From contig NC_064822.1 of assembly GCF_024166365.1 (NCBI RefSeq), positions 102,482,823 through 102,546,822 on the forward strand: DNA of 64,000 nt, written 5' to 3'. The DNA comes from Elephas maximus indicus (taxonomy: Eukaryota; Chordata; Mammalia; Proboscidea; Elephantidae). The position numbers and the translations under genes are program-made. The notes beneath the pieces were generated by a model. That model was not told where the DNA came from, did not search any database, and was given only the letters and a program-made list of their open reading frames with translations. Of this stretch, positions 57,001-64,000 are shown piece after piece (position 1 is the stretch's first letter; each line of letters opens with the position of its first letter).

Positions 57001-60000
57001 AGGTCGAAATGGGGAGAAGGATCTAATCAAAAAGCCAGAAAATGAAAGTTCCAGGCCAGGGGACAGGTGCAAAGGTCCTGAGGTTGGAACAAGCTTCACC
57101 TACAGAAGAGAAGGAGCCAGAGAGAGTCTCAGCAAGGTGGAGGGTTGGGTGGGAGGAGGGTAAGAGACAGCTTGCTCAGAGAGACCCGTAGGCCAGGGTA
57201 AGGCATTCAGATTTAGTCCCAACACACTTCCCAAAATCAGCCCCAATCTACCTTTCCAGTCTTTTCTCCCACCATTCTTCAACCAAATCTGAGCTCCAGT
57301 CACATCTTCTCATCCCACCTTTGTACACCCCCGGCAGGCTCCCTGTCAAAAATGGCACCTACCACCTCCGATACCAGGGAAGGGCCTCACCTCCCTGTGG
57401 GCTCCATAGCCCTGGCTACCTGGAACCCTTCAGGTCTCAGAGACCACCTTGAGGCACCATCCCTGGCTTCCAGTGGGAACAAATTACCTCTCAAACCGCA
57501 TAAAAATTGCTTGGGGTAGGGGTGGAGGGTGATGCCTTTGATCTTAGTATCTACCCCTCAGGGCCTGGCCCCGAATTCCTCTCTTCAGAACTAAGGTGTG
57601 TGTCTGTGTTTGTGGAACCTTTCCACCCCAGCCCTGCAGAGTGAGAGCTGAAGCGGGGCCATGTGGTCCAGGAGGAGCAGAGGGAACAAGCCTGGGCAGA
57701 GGTGCAAGGAACCGGCTCAGGTGGATACCTTCATCTGAGGAGACGCATTCCCATAGCCATTTTCCAACCTGTGGGACAGGTAAGAGGGAGGTGAGACAAG
57801 GCCAAGTATCCCTGGGAGCAGAAATGTATGTGTAGGGTTGGGAACAGGGAGGCATCCAAGCTCTGGGTTCCATTCTGCCCTGACCAGAGGCTCAGAGGCC
57901 AGCACCATATACACACAGGAAGAGGAAAGTTGGGCTGGAAACCAGGGGCTGGACCCTGGATTCTGTGATTTTTCCAGACCACCAGGGAAGGGGCAAGAAC
58001 TAAAGGGAGAAATGGACTCAGGGTTTGAGATCGGGCATTTCAGGTGGGCCCTTTCTGGGATAGTCTGGGGAGGTGAAGATAAACTCTAGGAAGCTGACTG
58101 GGTGGGGCTGGCAGGACCCAGCACTGAAGACACGCAGTAATAAATATGGGTTGAATGGAGGAAGTGAGAATGGCAGGTGCACTCAGAGCGAGAGTGAACA
58201 AATGAATGATTGCATGATGTACGAGAATGGCCAAAACATGACGTAAGGGGCTCGATAAGAACAGCTCATTGAAATAAGTGGGGATAGATAAATGAAACAT
58301 GAGCGATCCCAGCCAACACTCAATGGCACTTACTGTGTGCAAGGCCCTGTGCTAAGCACTTCAAGTGCAGTAGCTCATTTAATCCCCATAATGAGGAAGC
58401 TGCTCTCTGATTTACAGATGGGGGCACAGAGCCCTGAGAGTGGGCGTAATAAGACTGGAGTTCCACAGCTGTAAAAGGTATGGCCTGGATTTAAAGCCAG
58501 GTGTTTGACTCCAGATGGGTGCTCTCGATCCCAGTTATACTGCTAGTCACTGAGAGACAAATTGATTTCCAAGTCATCACCTGTGGTGTCGCCGCCTCTC
58601 TGGCCACTGCTCCTTCAGCAGGTTGCTAAGCCGGGCATCCTGGCTCACCAGGTCTGAGAGTTTCTGTGAAGAACCAAGAGTCACTGAGCTGGCTGTAGCC
58701 ACATCTACCCCTGGGCACCTGGTCCAGTCCTGCCTCACTCCCAGGTACCTGGAGAAAGCTGGTGGCCACAGGGTCGGTACGGAGCACAGGGCCATACAGG
58801 GCCACCCACTGGCTGACCAGCCGCAGGATCTGCTGCCTCTTATTGCAGACGTAGGTGCTGCGCTCCTGTTCACTGCCTCCCGCAGGCTCCGCATGGAAGG
58901 TGGACACCAGTCAAGGAAACCACAACATTCAACTGGGGCAGAGGAGGGGCAGGGTGCCCAGGTCCACCGACAAGCTGGACCTGGCCTAAGGCTGGGGCAT
59001 CAGAGGGTTTGGCACAGTCGTAAGGATGGGGATTCCTCCTCCCTGCTCTACATGTCATCCCATCCCCACACACTACCCTGGCCTGGGGCTGGGGAGGATA
59101 TTGATGCAGGAGGGCCGCACAAAGCTGGGTGCTGGGCATGAAGACACTGTGGGTCAGGAGGAAGTCGCTGAGGAACGTCTCTGTAGGGCAGGGTGGGGAC
59201 AGCAGGAGCCTTCAGAGGCTAAGGCAACTGAGCACAGGCATAGCACAGCTGCAGCGCTCCTTCCCCAAGTCCACTAGGGGCAATCCCAGCCCCAGGGACA
59301 ACACTCCCTACCCAAGCCAAGAACACAGTAAGATGACTCCCCGCAACTGGCTGGATGGCCAACCCAGTGCCCGATGAGGACAGATGCAGGGTGCCTGGCC
59401 CTCTCCCAGGTGCGCTGACCACCTGATGAGTCAGTGTGGGTAGAATGTGGCATTAGAGCAGGCAGGATGTCTTCTGTCCCTACCTGTTGGGTCATGAGCA
59501 CTGGAATCAGGCCGCATGGCCTCCAACAGCAGTTCTAGAATCTTCTCTGGGGTGCCAGACATTACTGTATACCTAGCAGAAATGGCCAATTGATAACACT
59601 ATGTCACTACTGTCCACTCGTACTCTTGGGGCAACCATCAATAATTCATGATATCATGCTCCCCACTTGCCTGCCCTATGCCATCTGGGGACAGGCAGGG
59701 GGGCTGACTCAGGGGGTACATCTAGCCCCTTGATGCCTCTCCACCCTCAGGTGGTCAGAGGGTAGGGTTATGACATGAGGGAAGGGAGTAGAGACTGAGA
59801 AATGAGAGGGGAGAATGTAGGCAAGAGGGCAGGTGTGGAGAGGGAGCATGGCGGGTGTGTTACCGGTTCCTGCCTGGGGTTGGGGGGCAAGAAGGGCCTG
59901 CACCCTGAGAGGTTCTCTCCAGTACCAGCACCACTTTGCCATGTTCTTCCAGCCTCATGGTCTTGGCTTCCACATCCTGGAGAACAAGCCACACCCAGTG

Positions 60001-63000
60001 GTCAACACACTCTGGCCCACCACAAGGACTTCTTCCCCCATGTTAGGGCCTCTCCTCCCACCTCCACCATTCCAGACCCTGAGCCTCACAAAGGTCCCAC
60101 AAAGCTCTCCAGGCCCTCTCCCACCCCATTCAACACCCACGACTTTGGATCTGCCCCTCAGCTTCCCCCATCACAACTCTCAGCTGCCCATCCTCCAGCC
60201 GAGCCCCTCCTCTACCTCTTTCCCTGCCCACCCTCCCTCCATGGGTCCCAACTGCCATCACACTGCTTCCTCTGGCACCCCAGGCCCCACCAGCTCCATA
60301 AGTCCACTACTCCCTTGTTCTCCACTCCAAACCTGTCCTGAGTCACTGGTCTCCTTCTGCCTCTTCAGTGTGCTTCGCCTCCTCATGTATACCTAGTCTG
60401 TGATCCCACTCCTACCTCCTCTCCTCCTCACAGGCTCTCTGGTCCCTACCCCTTGCCCCATGTCCTGTGTCCCCTGCCCTCCAACCCCTAGCAGTGGCAC
60501 CTTGATGATGCGGTTGAAGTCCTGCTTGTCCACACGAAGGAAATGGCAGTTGTCTTCTCGCAGGATGATGGTGGCCGCCCGGGGTGCGTCATTTACCAGA
60601 GCCAGCTGTCCAAAGTCATCTCCCTCATGCAGAGTGGTCACCAGCCCCTGCAGCCGGGCCTTCTGTCACAGCCAAGCCCTGCTCTCCAGCCCTCGTGGGG
60701 ACAGATCCAGGCCAGAGAGGTCAACCAGGACAGGAGGAGATGTGGGCAACCAGCAAAGGCACCACCCACTAGGACACGGACCTTGGGGCTAGGAGAGGGA
60801 AGGAGAACGTACCTTGCCATGGGTCACCACGTTGACAGACCCCTTCCAGATAATGTACCATGAGGTGCCCTTGTCCCCCTGGCTGAACACTGAGAGAAGC
60901 ACAGATCAGGCGTGGTCCCCTCTGTCACCTCCACATCTCTCTGTGGCCTCTGCCCACGTCCAGGCCCCTCATGCTCAGCTCCCTGTCCCTTGGCCGACTT
61001 ACATACGGTCCCTGCTTTGCAGTGTGGTTCAAAGAGCAGAACTGCCGCTAACTCCCGCTTCACCTGGGTGGAGGGGGATGGCGGGTCAGTGGTGGCACGT
61101 TCAGGTAAAGAGGGCTAGGTTAGGGATCACGAGGTTATGTCCAAAGACATGAGTACTCAGGGGTTAGAGAGATGGCAGGTCAGGCATGTGTCACTGGGGT
61201 TCAATAGGAGACAAAGAGTGAGGGAGATGGGCTAAGAGAGGCAGAAGGGATTTCAGACAGGGGTCCTGGGGGCAAGAAATGAGATTGAAAATATCAAGCC
61301 AGAGGGGAAGTACTCCCTTCTAGCCCAAAAGTTGGGCTCTCAAGGGGTTACAAAGAGAGGAGTCCCCTGGGCCAGGCAGTGGGCAAGGCAAGGGGCCAAC
61401 CAGGCCACAATGGGCAAGGCGGGGGGCCGACCGGGCCACAGTGGGAAAGGCGGGGGGCCGACCGGGCCACAGTGGGCAAGGTGGGAGGCCGACCGGGCCA
61501 CAGTGGGCAAGGCGGAAAACTGACAAGGCCACAGTGGGCAAGGCAGGGGGCTGACAAGGCCACAGTGGGCAAGGCAGGGCTGACAAGGCCACAGTAGGCA
61601 AGGCAGGGTTTGACTGGGCCACAGTGGGCAAGGCAGGGGGCTGACTGGGCCGAAATGGGCAAGGCAGTGGCTGACTGGGCCACAGTGGGCAAGGCGAGGG
61701 GCCGACCGGGCCACAGTGGGCAAGGCGGGGGGCCAACCGGGCCACAGTGGGCAAGGCGGGGGACTGACAAGGCCACAGTGGGCAAGGCGGGGGACTGACA
61801 AGGCCACAGTGGGCAAGGCCTGACTGACAAGGCCACAGTGGGCAAGGCAGGGTTTGACTGGGCCACAATGGGCAAGGCAGGGTTTGACCGGGCCACAGTG
61901 GGCAAGGCAGGGGCTGACCCGGCCACAGTGGGCAAGGCAGGGGGCTGACTGGGCCGAAATGGGCAAGGCAGTGGCTGACCGGGCCGCAGTGGGCAAGGCA
62001 GGGGCTGACTGGGACATGGTGGGCAAGGCAGAGGCTGACCGAGTTGGAGAGATGGGCCACGGCCTTGATGTGCAACAGCTCCTCGAAGATGAGGTCCAGC
62101 TCCTCATCTGTGCGCTGACCTGGGCTGCAGGTGCAGGGAGGAGCACTTAGAAGAGGGGTGGGAAGCCAATCCTGAATTGCAGGCCCAGGGCCAGGCAGGG
62201 GAGCCATTTCACTCCCCCGCGGGCTCAGGGCCAGGTGGCGTCTCCACAGCAACTTATCAGTAAACGGCAGGCTAACCTTTAATGAGCTTGCACCATGTGC
62301 GCGCAGTGCGAAGCACTTTACACACATTATTTCATTCCGTCCTCACAATAGCCCTGTGACGTGGGGACTGCTATCCTCTTCATACAAAAGAGGAAGCTGG
62401 CGGACCTGGAATTTGAACCCAGACCTGTCTACAGATTCCAAATCCCGCCCTCCTCGGTGGGAACACTCCTCAGAGATCAACACCCTCATTTACAGAGGCG
62501 GAGACAAGCTTGGCGAGGGGGGAATGGCTCAACCTCACGCAGCAAGCCGAGATGTTAGAATGAAGACCAGAGCTCAAGTCTCCTGGTCCTGCCAGGTTAC
62601 TTTCCTTCAGAAAGAAGAAAGGGATCCCCCCAGAGTGAAACCTGAATGCTATGTGGGACCTGGGGCTGGGGGATGCAGGGCCTCTGACTCACGGCTTTCG
62701 AAGGGCCACTGTGAGCAGGGCATCAGGTCCCCGTTGGGAGAGCAGAGACACAGCCTCCACCAGCTCCTCCTCCATCTCATGAGCTCCTACAGGCTCTGGC
62801 TCCAGCCCAGGAAAACGGTAGAATTGAGCATCTCGGTCCTGGAAGGTCCAGTCGTGTTTCACTGTGGGGCAGAGGCCCAGGCCCAGGGAGGAGAGAAATT
62901 GAGGCTGTGTGGGTATGGGGCTCACTACAATGTCAATCCCCTTGTCACCCCTCATTGGTGCCTACTCCCCAGGACTGCCCATCCTGTCCTCAGCCCTGCC

Positions 63001-63599
63001 CAGTGCTGGTGACCCACACTGGACTCAGGCTCACCATGGGAAAGGGCACCTTCATCCAGCAGCACCTGGCAGACTCCTACGGCTTGGCTCCGGGAATGCA
63101 CCCCAAGCCCCAGGGCCAAGATCCCATCCACCAGCTCCCGACCAGAGCAGCATTGCCTACAAGAAGTGGAAGACGACAGAGGGGAGGAATAATCAAATGG
63201 AAGGAGGGTGGTGAGGAGGGGAGGTGGAAGGACTCTCCTTCAGAAAGGCACCTTCCTAGAATCAGCCCCAGTTCTGCTAGAAGCAGGGCTAGATCCCAGA
63301 CACATGGAGTAGACGGGAAGGAGGTGGCGAGGAGGCAGGCAGGGGCTCCGCTCACCGGTAGAGCCTAAGGTGGTACTTGCGGTCTCGGATGAGGTTCGGG
63401 CAGGTGGCCAGGAGGTGTCGGTGCAGCTGCTTCCCAGCCCTGAGCACCCGCTCCGTAGAGGCCTTCAAGAGAGGAGGGGCACAGCTGGATCAGGCCCTGG
63501 ACCCCCGCCCTGCACCCTCCCAGCTTGCCTCTCCCCGGCCTGTACCTGCTCCAGGCTCACGCTGAAGTCCAGGGACTCCTCGCTATCGGTGAGCGGCGT
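44890..63599 (-). CDS. RAPGEF3: RAPGEF3 (EPAC1), cAMP-regulated guanine nucleotide exchange factor for Rap1 (3' 26 coding exons)
   Basis: cAMP binding releases autoinhibition and activates GDP/GTP exchange on Rap1/Rap2 at membranes (family knowledge). 26 exons with continuous phase give 850 residues plus stop; aligned with the 923-residue human form they start near residue 74. Domain order: DEP ([18 protein letters not shown]..), one cyclic-nucleotide-binding domain whose phosphate cassette is [16 protein letters not shown] (Gln in place of the PKA Glu, and the conserved Arg), REM/N-GEF, Ras-association-like region, then CDC25 GEF ([14 protein letters not shown].., [20 protein letters not shown]). 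The single CNB domain makes it EPAC1 rather than EPAC2. It ends REMEP-stop at 44892-44890. All introns are GT-AG except 58900-59101 (AT-AC). N-terminal exons and promoter lie beyond the right edge. Confidence 0.97.
45088..45525. repeat. Minisatellite, ~51-bp unit, about nine copies
   Basis: Unit: actctgctgccctcctcccc, ccaccctaccttctcatctc, cagtcccctcag. Copies differ by small indels. The minus strand is G/A-rich. It sits 80 bp upstream of the RAPGEF3 terminal-exon acceptor and creates the false 167-codon plus frame. Confidence 0.9.
45560..45940 (-). repeat. Antisense L1 fragment
   Basis: Contains ttactgagttataagagttc then tttctgtattctgaatataa, a decayed L1 ORF2 end seen in reverse. Confidence 0.55.
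46145..46540 (-). repeat. Afrotherian SINE split by another SINE
   Basis: The left part gttgttaggtgccgtccatt ... tctaggctgtaatccttata (to about 46243) resumes at about 46426 with atctttataggagcaggttg ... accaagcacttagctattgt. Confidence 0.8.
46250..46420 (+). repeat. 5'-truncated afrotherian SINE nested in the opposite-strand SINE
   Basis: ctcggctgctaaccgaaagg ... ggtagctgtgagttggaatc. The flanking taatccttatagg and taatctttatagg form a ~13-bp target duplication. Confidence 0.8.
46575..46606. repeat. (AC)n microsatellite
   Basis: tacatacacacacacacaca then catacatata. Confidence 0.9.
47032..47195 (+). repeat. Afrotherian SINE
   Basis: gagccccggtggcaaagtgg ... gtcactatgagtcagaatgg and a tttttttggtttt tail. 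Confidence 0.85.
47275..47575 (+). repeat. L1-type 3' end
   Basis: tgtgctcttttaagatctgt ... tgaattgtacatgtagaaat ... tattttcaacaacaaaaaaa; reverse complement of the piece at 54085-54350. Confidence 0.65.
47580..47790 (+). repeat. MIR SINE
   Basis: tgtggccttcagcaagttac, then cctgtgtcctcatctttggt and aagtgcctggcccacggtga. Confidence 0.65.
47812..47883 (-). CDS. RAPGEF3: RAPGEF3 exon (C-terminal segment)
   Basis: Reads [20 protein letters not shown] then RIST; borders ccag|TGCCTC and CCACGT|gtaagt. Confidence 0.93.
48043..48097 (-). CDS. RAPGEF3: RAPGEF3 exon (CDC25 domain end)
   Basis: Reads [18 protein letters not shown]. Confidence 0.94.
48208..48398 (-). repeat. Afrotherian SINE, long variant
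   Basis: gttgttaggtgccaacaagt ... tctaggctgtaattgttatg ... tttgcaccaccagggctcc. Confidence 0.85.
48741..48805 (-). CDS. RAPGEF3: RAPGEF3 exon (CDC25 domain)
   Basis: Reads [20 protein letters not shown] then KM; DxxFxxEGN is a conserved CDC25 motif. Confidence 0.96.
49133..49220 (-). CDS. RAPGEF3: RAPGEF3 exon (CDC25 helical hairpin region)
   Basis: Reads [20 protein letters not shown] then IPFMPLLLK. Confidence 0.95.
50250..50300 (-). CDS. RAPGEF3: RAPGEF3 51-bp exon (CDC25 domain)
   Basis: Reads [17 protein letters not shown]; phase 0 both ends, so skipping would be frame-neutral. Confidence 0.94.
50419..50509 (-). CDS. RAPGEF3: RAPGEF3 exon (CDC25 GEF core)
   Basis: Reads [20 protein letters not shown] then [11 protein letters not shown]. 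Confidence 0.97.
50767..50948 (-). CDS. RAPGEF3: RAPGEF3 exon (CDC25 GEF core)
   Basis: Reads [40 protein letters not shown] then [20 protein letters not shown]. The FNxxxxWVATE block is a structurally conserved region of Ras-family GEFs. Confidence 0.97.
51047..51172 (-). CDS. RAPGEF3: RAPGEF3 exon (start of CDC25 domain)
   Basis: Reads [40 protein letters not shown] then HQ. Confidence 0.96.
51636..51733 (-). CDS. RAPGEF3: RAPGEF3 exon (RA-like domain end)
   Basis: Reads [20 protein letters not shown] then [13 protein letters not shown]. Confidence 0.95.
52487..52582. repeat. Imperfect ~24-bp tandem repeat, four copies
   Basis: Successive units like cattgttacataactgccaa then att; the third copy is diverged (taccta accatc). 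Confidence 0.75.
52862..53025 (-). repeat. Afrotherian SINE with target-site duplication
   Basis: ttacccattgccatcgagtt ... tgcaccaccaaggctcc, with ggcacata on each side. Confidence 0.85.
53320..53560 (-). repeat. MIR SINE
   Basis: gtgagcgcttactttgtgcc, gtgctaagtgctttacacac, then cttgcccaggattacacaac. Confidence 0.8.
53800..54030 (-). repeat. MIR SINE preceded by (ATA)n
   Basis: ataataataataatagtcac, then gtgctgactatgtgctagag, cacttcacagatgatgaaac and caaggacacacagctagtgc. Confidence 0.8.
54085..54350 (-). repeat. Antisense L1-type 3' end
   Basis: ttgttgttgcaggaaatata, cagcaaaacatataccaatt, caacaatttctgcatgtaca; counterpart of 47275-47575 in the opposite orientation. Confidence 0.65.
54531..54677 (-). 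CDS. RAPGEF3: RAPGEF3 exon (RA-like domain)
   Basis: Reads [40 protein letters not shown] then VLVKVNSAG. Confidence 0.95.
55007..55088 (-). CDS. RAPGEF3: RAPGEF3 exon (linker to RA-like domain)
   Basis: Reads [20 protein letters not shown] then AIRAGDK. Confidence 0.95.
55089..57728. other. RAPGEF3 intron (2.6 kb)
   Basis: Contains a MIR (55395-55620) and otherwise GC-moderate unique sequence; the many short frames have no splice or homology support. Confidence 0.6.
55395..55620 (-). repeat. MIR SINE
   Basis: tttgctatgtgccagccgat, taaatactactattggataa, then gaccaaggccacacggctgc. Confidence 0.65.
57729..57768 (-). CDS. RAPGEF3: RAPGEF3 40-bp micro-exon
   Basis: Reads [13 protein letters not shown]. 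Donor AAG|gtatcc; phase 2 in, 0 out. Confidence 0.92.
58310..58530 (-). repeat. MIR SINE
   Basis: cacttactgtgtgcaaggcc, gtgctaagcacttcaagtgc, tttaatccccataatgagga. Confidence 0.8.
58581..58663 (-). CDS. RAPGEF3: RAPGEF3 exon (REM domain end)
   Basis: Reads [20 protein letters not shown] then PERRRHHR. Confidence 0.95.
58749..58899 (-). CDS. RAPGEF3: RAPGEF3 exon downstream of the AT-AC intron (REM domain)
   Basis: Reads [40 protein letters not shown] then [11 protein letters not shown]. Begins after ...gtccac|CTTCCATG; no AG is present at the required position. Confidence 0.93.
59102..59180 (-). CDS. RAPGEF3: RAPGEF3 exon upstream of the AT-AC intron (REM domain)
   Basis: Reads [20 protein letters not shown] then CAALLH. 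Ends CATCA|atatcctcc, a U12-type 5' splice site; there is no GT that would keep the frame and match the family. Confidence 0.93.
59484..59572 (-). CDS. RAPGEF3: RAPGEF3 exon: start of REM domain
   Basis: Reads [20 protein letters not shown] then PDSSAHDPT. Confidence 0.95.
59864..59976 (-). CDS. RAPGEF3: RAPGEF3 exon: CNB lid/hinge and linker
   Basis: Reads [20 protein letters not shown] then [18 protein letters not shown]; the VLVLE segment is the start of the hinge to the catalytic half. Confidence 0.94.
60501..60647 (-). CDS. RAPGEF3: RAPGEF3 exon: phosphate-binding cassette
   Basis: Reads [20 protein letters not shown] then [20 protein letters not shown]. Holds the cAMP phosphate-contacting Arg (R279 in the 881-residue human numbering) and the Gln typical of EPACs. 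Confidence 0.96.
60813..60889 (-). CDS. RAPGEF3: RAPGEF3 exon: CNB beta-roll
   Basis: Reads [20 protein letters not shown] then VVTHGK. Confidence 0.95.
61003..61063 (-). CDS. RAPGEF3: RAPGEF3 exon: start of CNB domain
   Basis: Reads [20 protein letters not shown]. The donor is ACCGTAT|gtaagt; the GT 4 nt earlier (ACC|gtatgt) would break the frame with the next exon. Confidence 0.93.
61373..62039. repeat. Minisatellite, ~30-bp unit, about 22 copies, at a RAPGEF3 splice donor
   Basis: Unit on the plus strand: gggccacagtgggcaaggc then (a/g)gggg(g)ctgac(c/t). Copies vary in length (about 25-31 bp) and there are higher-order pairs, e.g. the gccgaaatgggcaaggcagt variant at about 61650 and 61955. 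The right end fuses into the exon donor at 62040; the next exon is 310 bp beyond the left end. Confidence 0.95.
62040..62124 (-). CDS. RAPGEF3: RAPGEF3 exon abutting the minisatellite
   Basis: Reads [20 protein letters not shown] then AVAHLSNS. The donor AACTCG|gtcagc lies at the very edge of the tandem array at 61373-62039, whose units repeat the gtcagcc motif. Confidence 0.95.
62270..62570 (-). repeat. MIR SINE
   Basis: cgaagcactttacacacatt, atttcattccgtcctcacaa, then aatttgaacccagacctgtc. It produces the apparent plus-strand frame from 62356. Confidence 0.75.
62693..62861 (-). CDS. RAPGEF3: RAPGEF3 exon: DEP end and linker
   Basis: Reads [40 protein letters not shown] and [17 protein letters not shown]. 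Confidence 0.95.
63035..63156 (-). CDS. RAPGEF3: RAPGEF3 exon: DEP domain core
   Basis: Reads [20 protein letters not shown] then [23 protein letters not shown] domains anchor EPAC1 to phosphatidic acid-rich membranes. Confidence 0.94.
63356..63462 (-). CDS. RAPGEF3: RAPGEF3 exon leading into DEP domain
   Basis: Reads [20 protein letters not shown] then [16 protein letters not shown]. Borders gaag|GCCTCT and CTACCG|gtgagc. Confidence 0.94.
63546..63599 (-). CDS. RAPGEF3: RAPGEF3 exon (human residues ~74-91)
   Basis: Reads [18 protein letters not shown]; phase 0 both ends. First RAPGEF3 exon in the window. The remaining 400 bp to the right shows no recognisable EPAC1 exon. Confidence 0.93.
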
Positions 63600-64000
63600 C
63601 TGAGGGCAATGGGGAGAGTCTGCACTTCGACCCACCCCTCCCACCCACCACTCTCACCGTCAGCCCAGCGCCCAACTCCAAATGCATTCATTCAGCCACT
63701 CATTTAACAAATACTCACTGAGTGTCACCTCTGCCCCACCCTGCCAACCTAATCTCCAGCCCAGATGCAAGCATTGTGTCCCCTCAGATGAGCACCCTGA
63801 GACCCGTTCTGCTACTTGAGTCCCATTTGCGCCCTGGCTCCCAGGTAAGCTGTGCCTGTGGAGGGGAAAGGAGAGTTGGAGCTTGAAGAGAATGAGGACA
63901 CGATAAGGCCCGTGAGAGCCAAGGAGGAGAGCAACTCGGAGGCCAAGGGGCACCTGCCCTGGCTTTGGGTCACACAGCCTGACACAGGTTCTGTCCCCAA

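Noticed and set aside
55089-57728. Second U12-type intron suggested by donor gtatcc
   Set aside because: The donor continues accTGA rather than TT, and the acceptor has a long pyrimidine tract and no TCCTTAAC-like branch site; ordinary U2 intron.
59802-60396. Two long overlapping plus frames (179 and 187 codons)
   Set aside because: Antisense shadow over a RAPGEF3 exon and adjoining C-rich intron; the true minus exon is certain.
61003-61008. Earlier GT donor (ACC|gtatgt) for this RAPGEF3 exon
   Set aside because: It would put the next exon out of frame; ACCGTAT|gtaagt gives the family sequence GTVLFSQGD.
61320-62327. 335-codon minus frame as a separate gene
   Set aside because: Composed of one RAPGEF3 exon flanked by intron and the minisatellite; treated as a read-through finding instead.
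62356-63012. 218-codon plus-strand open frame
   Set aside because: Covers a MIR and runs antisense over a RAPGEF3 DEP exon.
1-64000. CRISPR arrays, phage, operons or other prokaryotic systems
   Set aside because: Intron-exon structure, SINEs/LINEs and vertebrate genes throughout; the tandem arrays lack spacer structure.

Overview
This is a mammalian nuclear window, and the organism is almost certainly an afrotherian (elephant-like). About 25 tRNA-derived SINEs carry the afrotherian head-and-tail pattern (head 'ccctggtggc...tagtggttaag', tail 'ctatgagtcggaatcgactc'). There is also an RTE-type LINE sharing that SINE 3' tail, elephant-type L1 3' ends, and an LTR with internal 24-bp repeats. The species cannot be fixed from the sequence alone.

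Three protein-coding genes lie head-to-tail, all on the minus strand, in the order known from human 12q13.11 (RPAP3 - ENDOU - RAPGEF3). (1) 1-14.35 kb: the 5' half of RPAP3. A non-coding first exon sits in a CpG island at about 14.3 kb, followed by five coding exons (residues 1-221: coiled-coil N-terminus, basic/acidic linker, first TPR block). The gene leaves the window on the left. (2) 15.4-31.25 kb: the whole of ENDOU (placental protein 11, poly(U)-specific endoribonuclease). Ten coding exons encode a signal peptide, two somatomedin-B domains and the XendoU nuclease domain; a TATA-like element and a poly(A) signal bracket it. The last exon holds an apparent 1-bp insertion that shifts the frame of the final 25 codons. 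(3) About 44.9-63.6 kb: RAPGEF3 (EPAC1), the cAMP-activated Rap1 exchange factor. The last 26 coding exons (850 residues, in perfect phase from the DEP-proximal region to the stop) are present; the first exons lie off the right edge.

The spaces between are introns and one 12-kb intergenic block (31.3-43/44.9 kb), filled by afrotherian SINEs, MIRs, L1/RTE pieces, LTR fragments and hAT-type MITE relics. No tRNA, rRNA, CRISPR or prokaryotic feature is present. I saw no convincing fourth protein gene.

Most notable observations: a textbook AT-AC (U12-type) intron in RAPGEF3 (58900-59101); a ~22-copy minisatellite that begins at the 5' splice site of a RAPGEF3 exon, repeats that splice-site sequence and is open in frame with the exon; a second minisatellite just upstream of the RAPGEF3 last exon; the ENDOU frameshift; and several nested or serial SINE insertions that preserve target-site duplications. 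The three genes do not form a pathway: RPAP3 is an HSP90 co-chaperone adaptor, ENDOU a secreted or luminal RNase, and RAPGEF3 a cytosolic or membrane cAMP effector. Their adjacency is conserved synteny.
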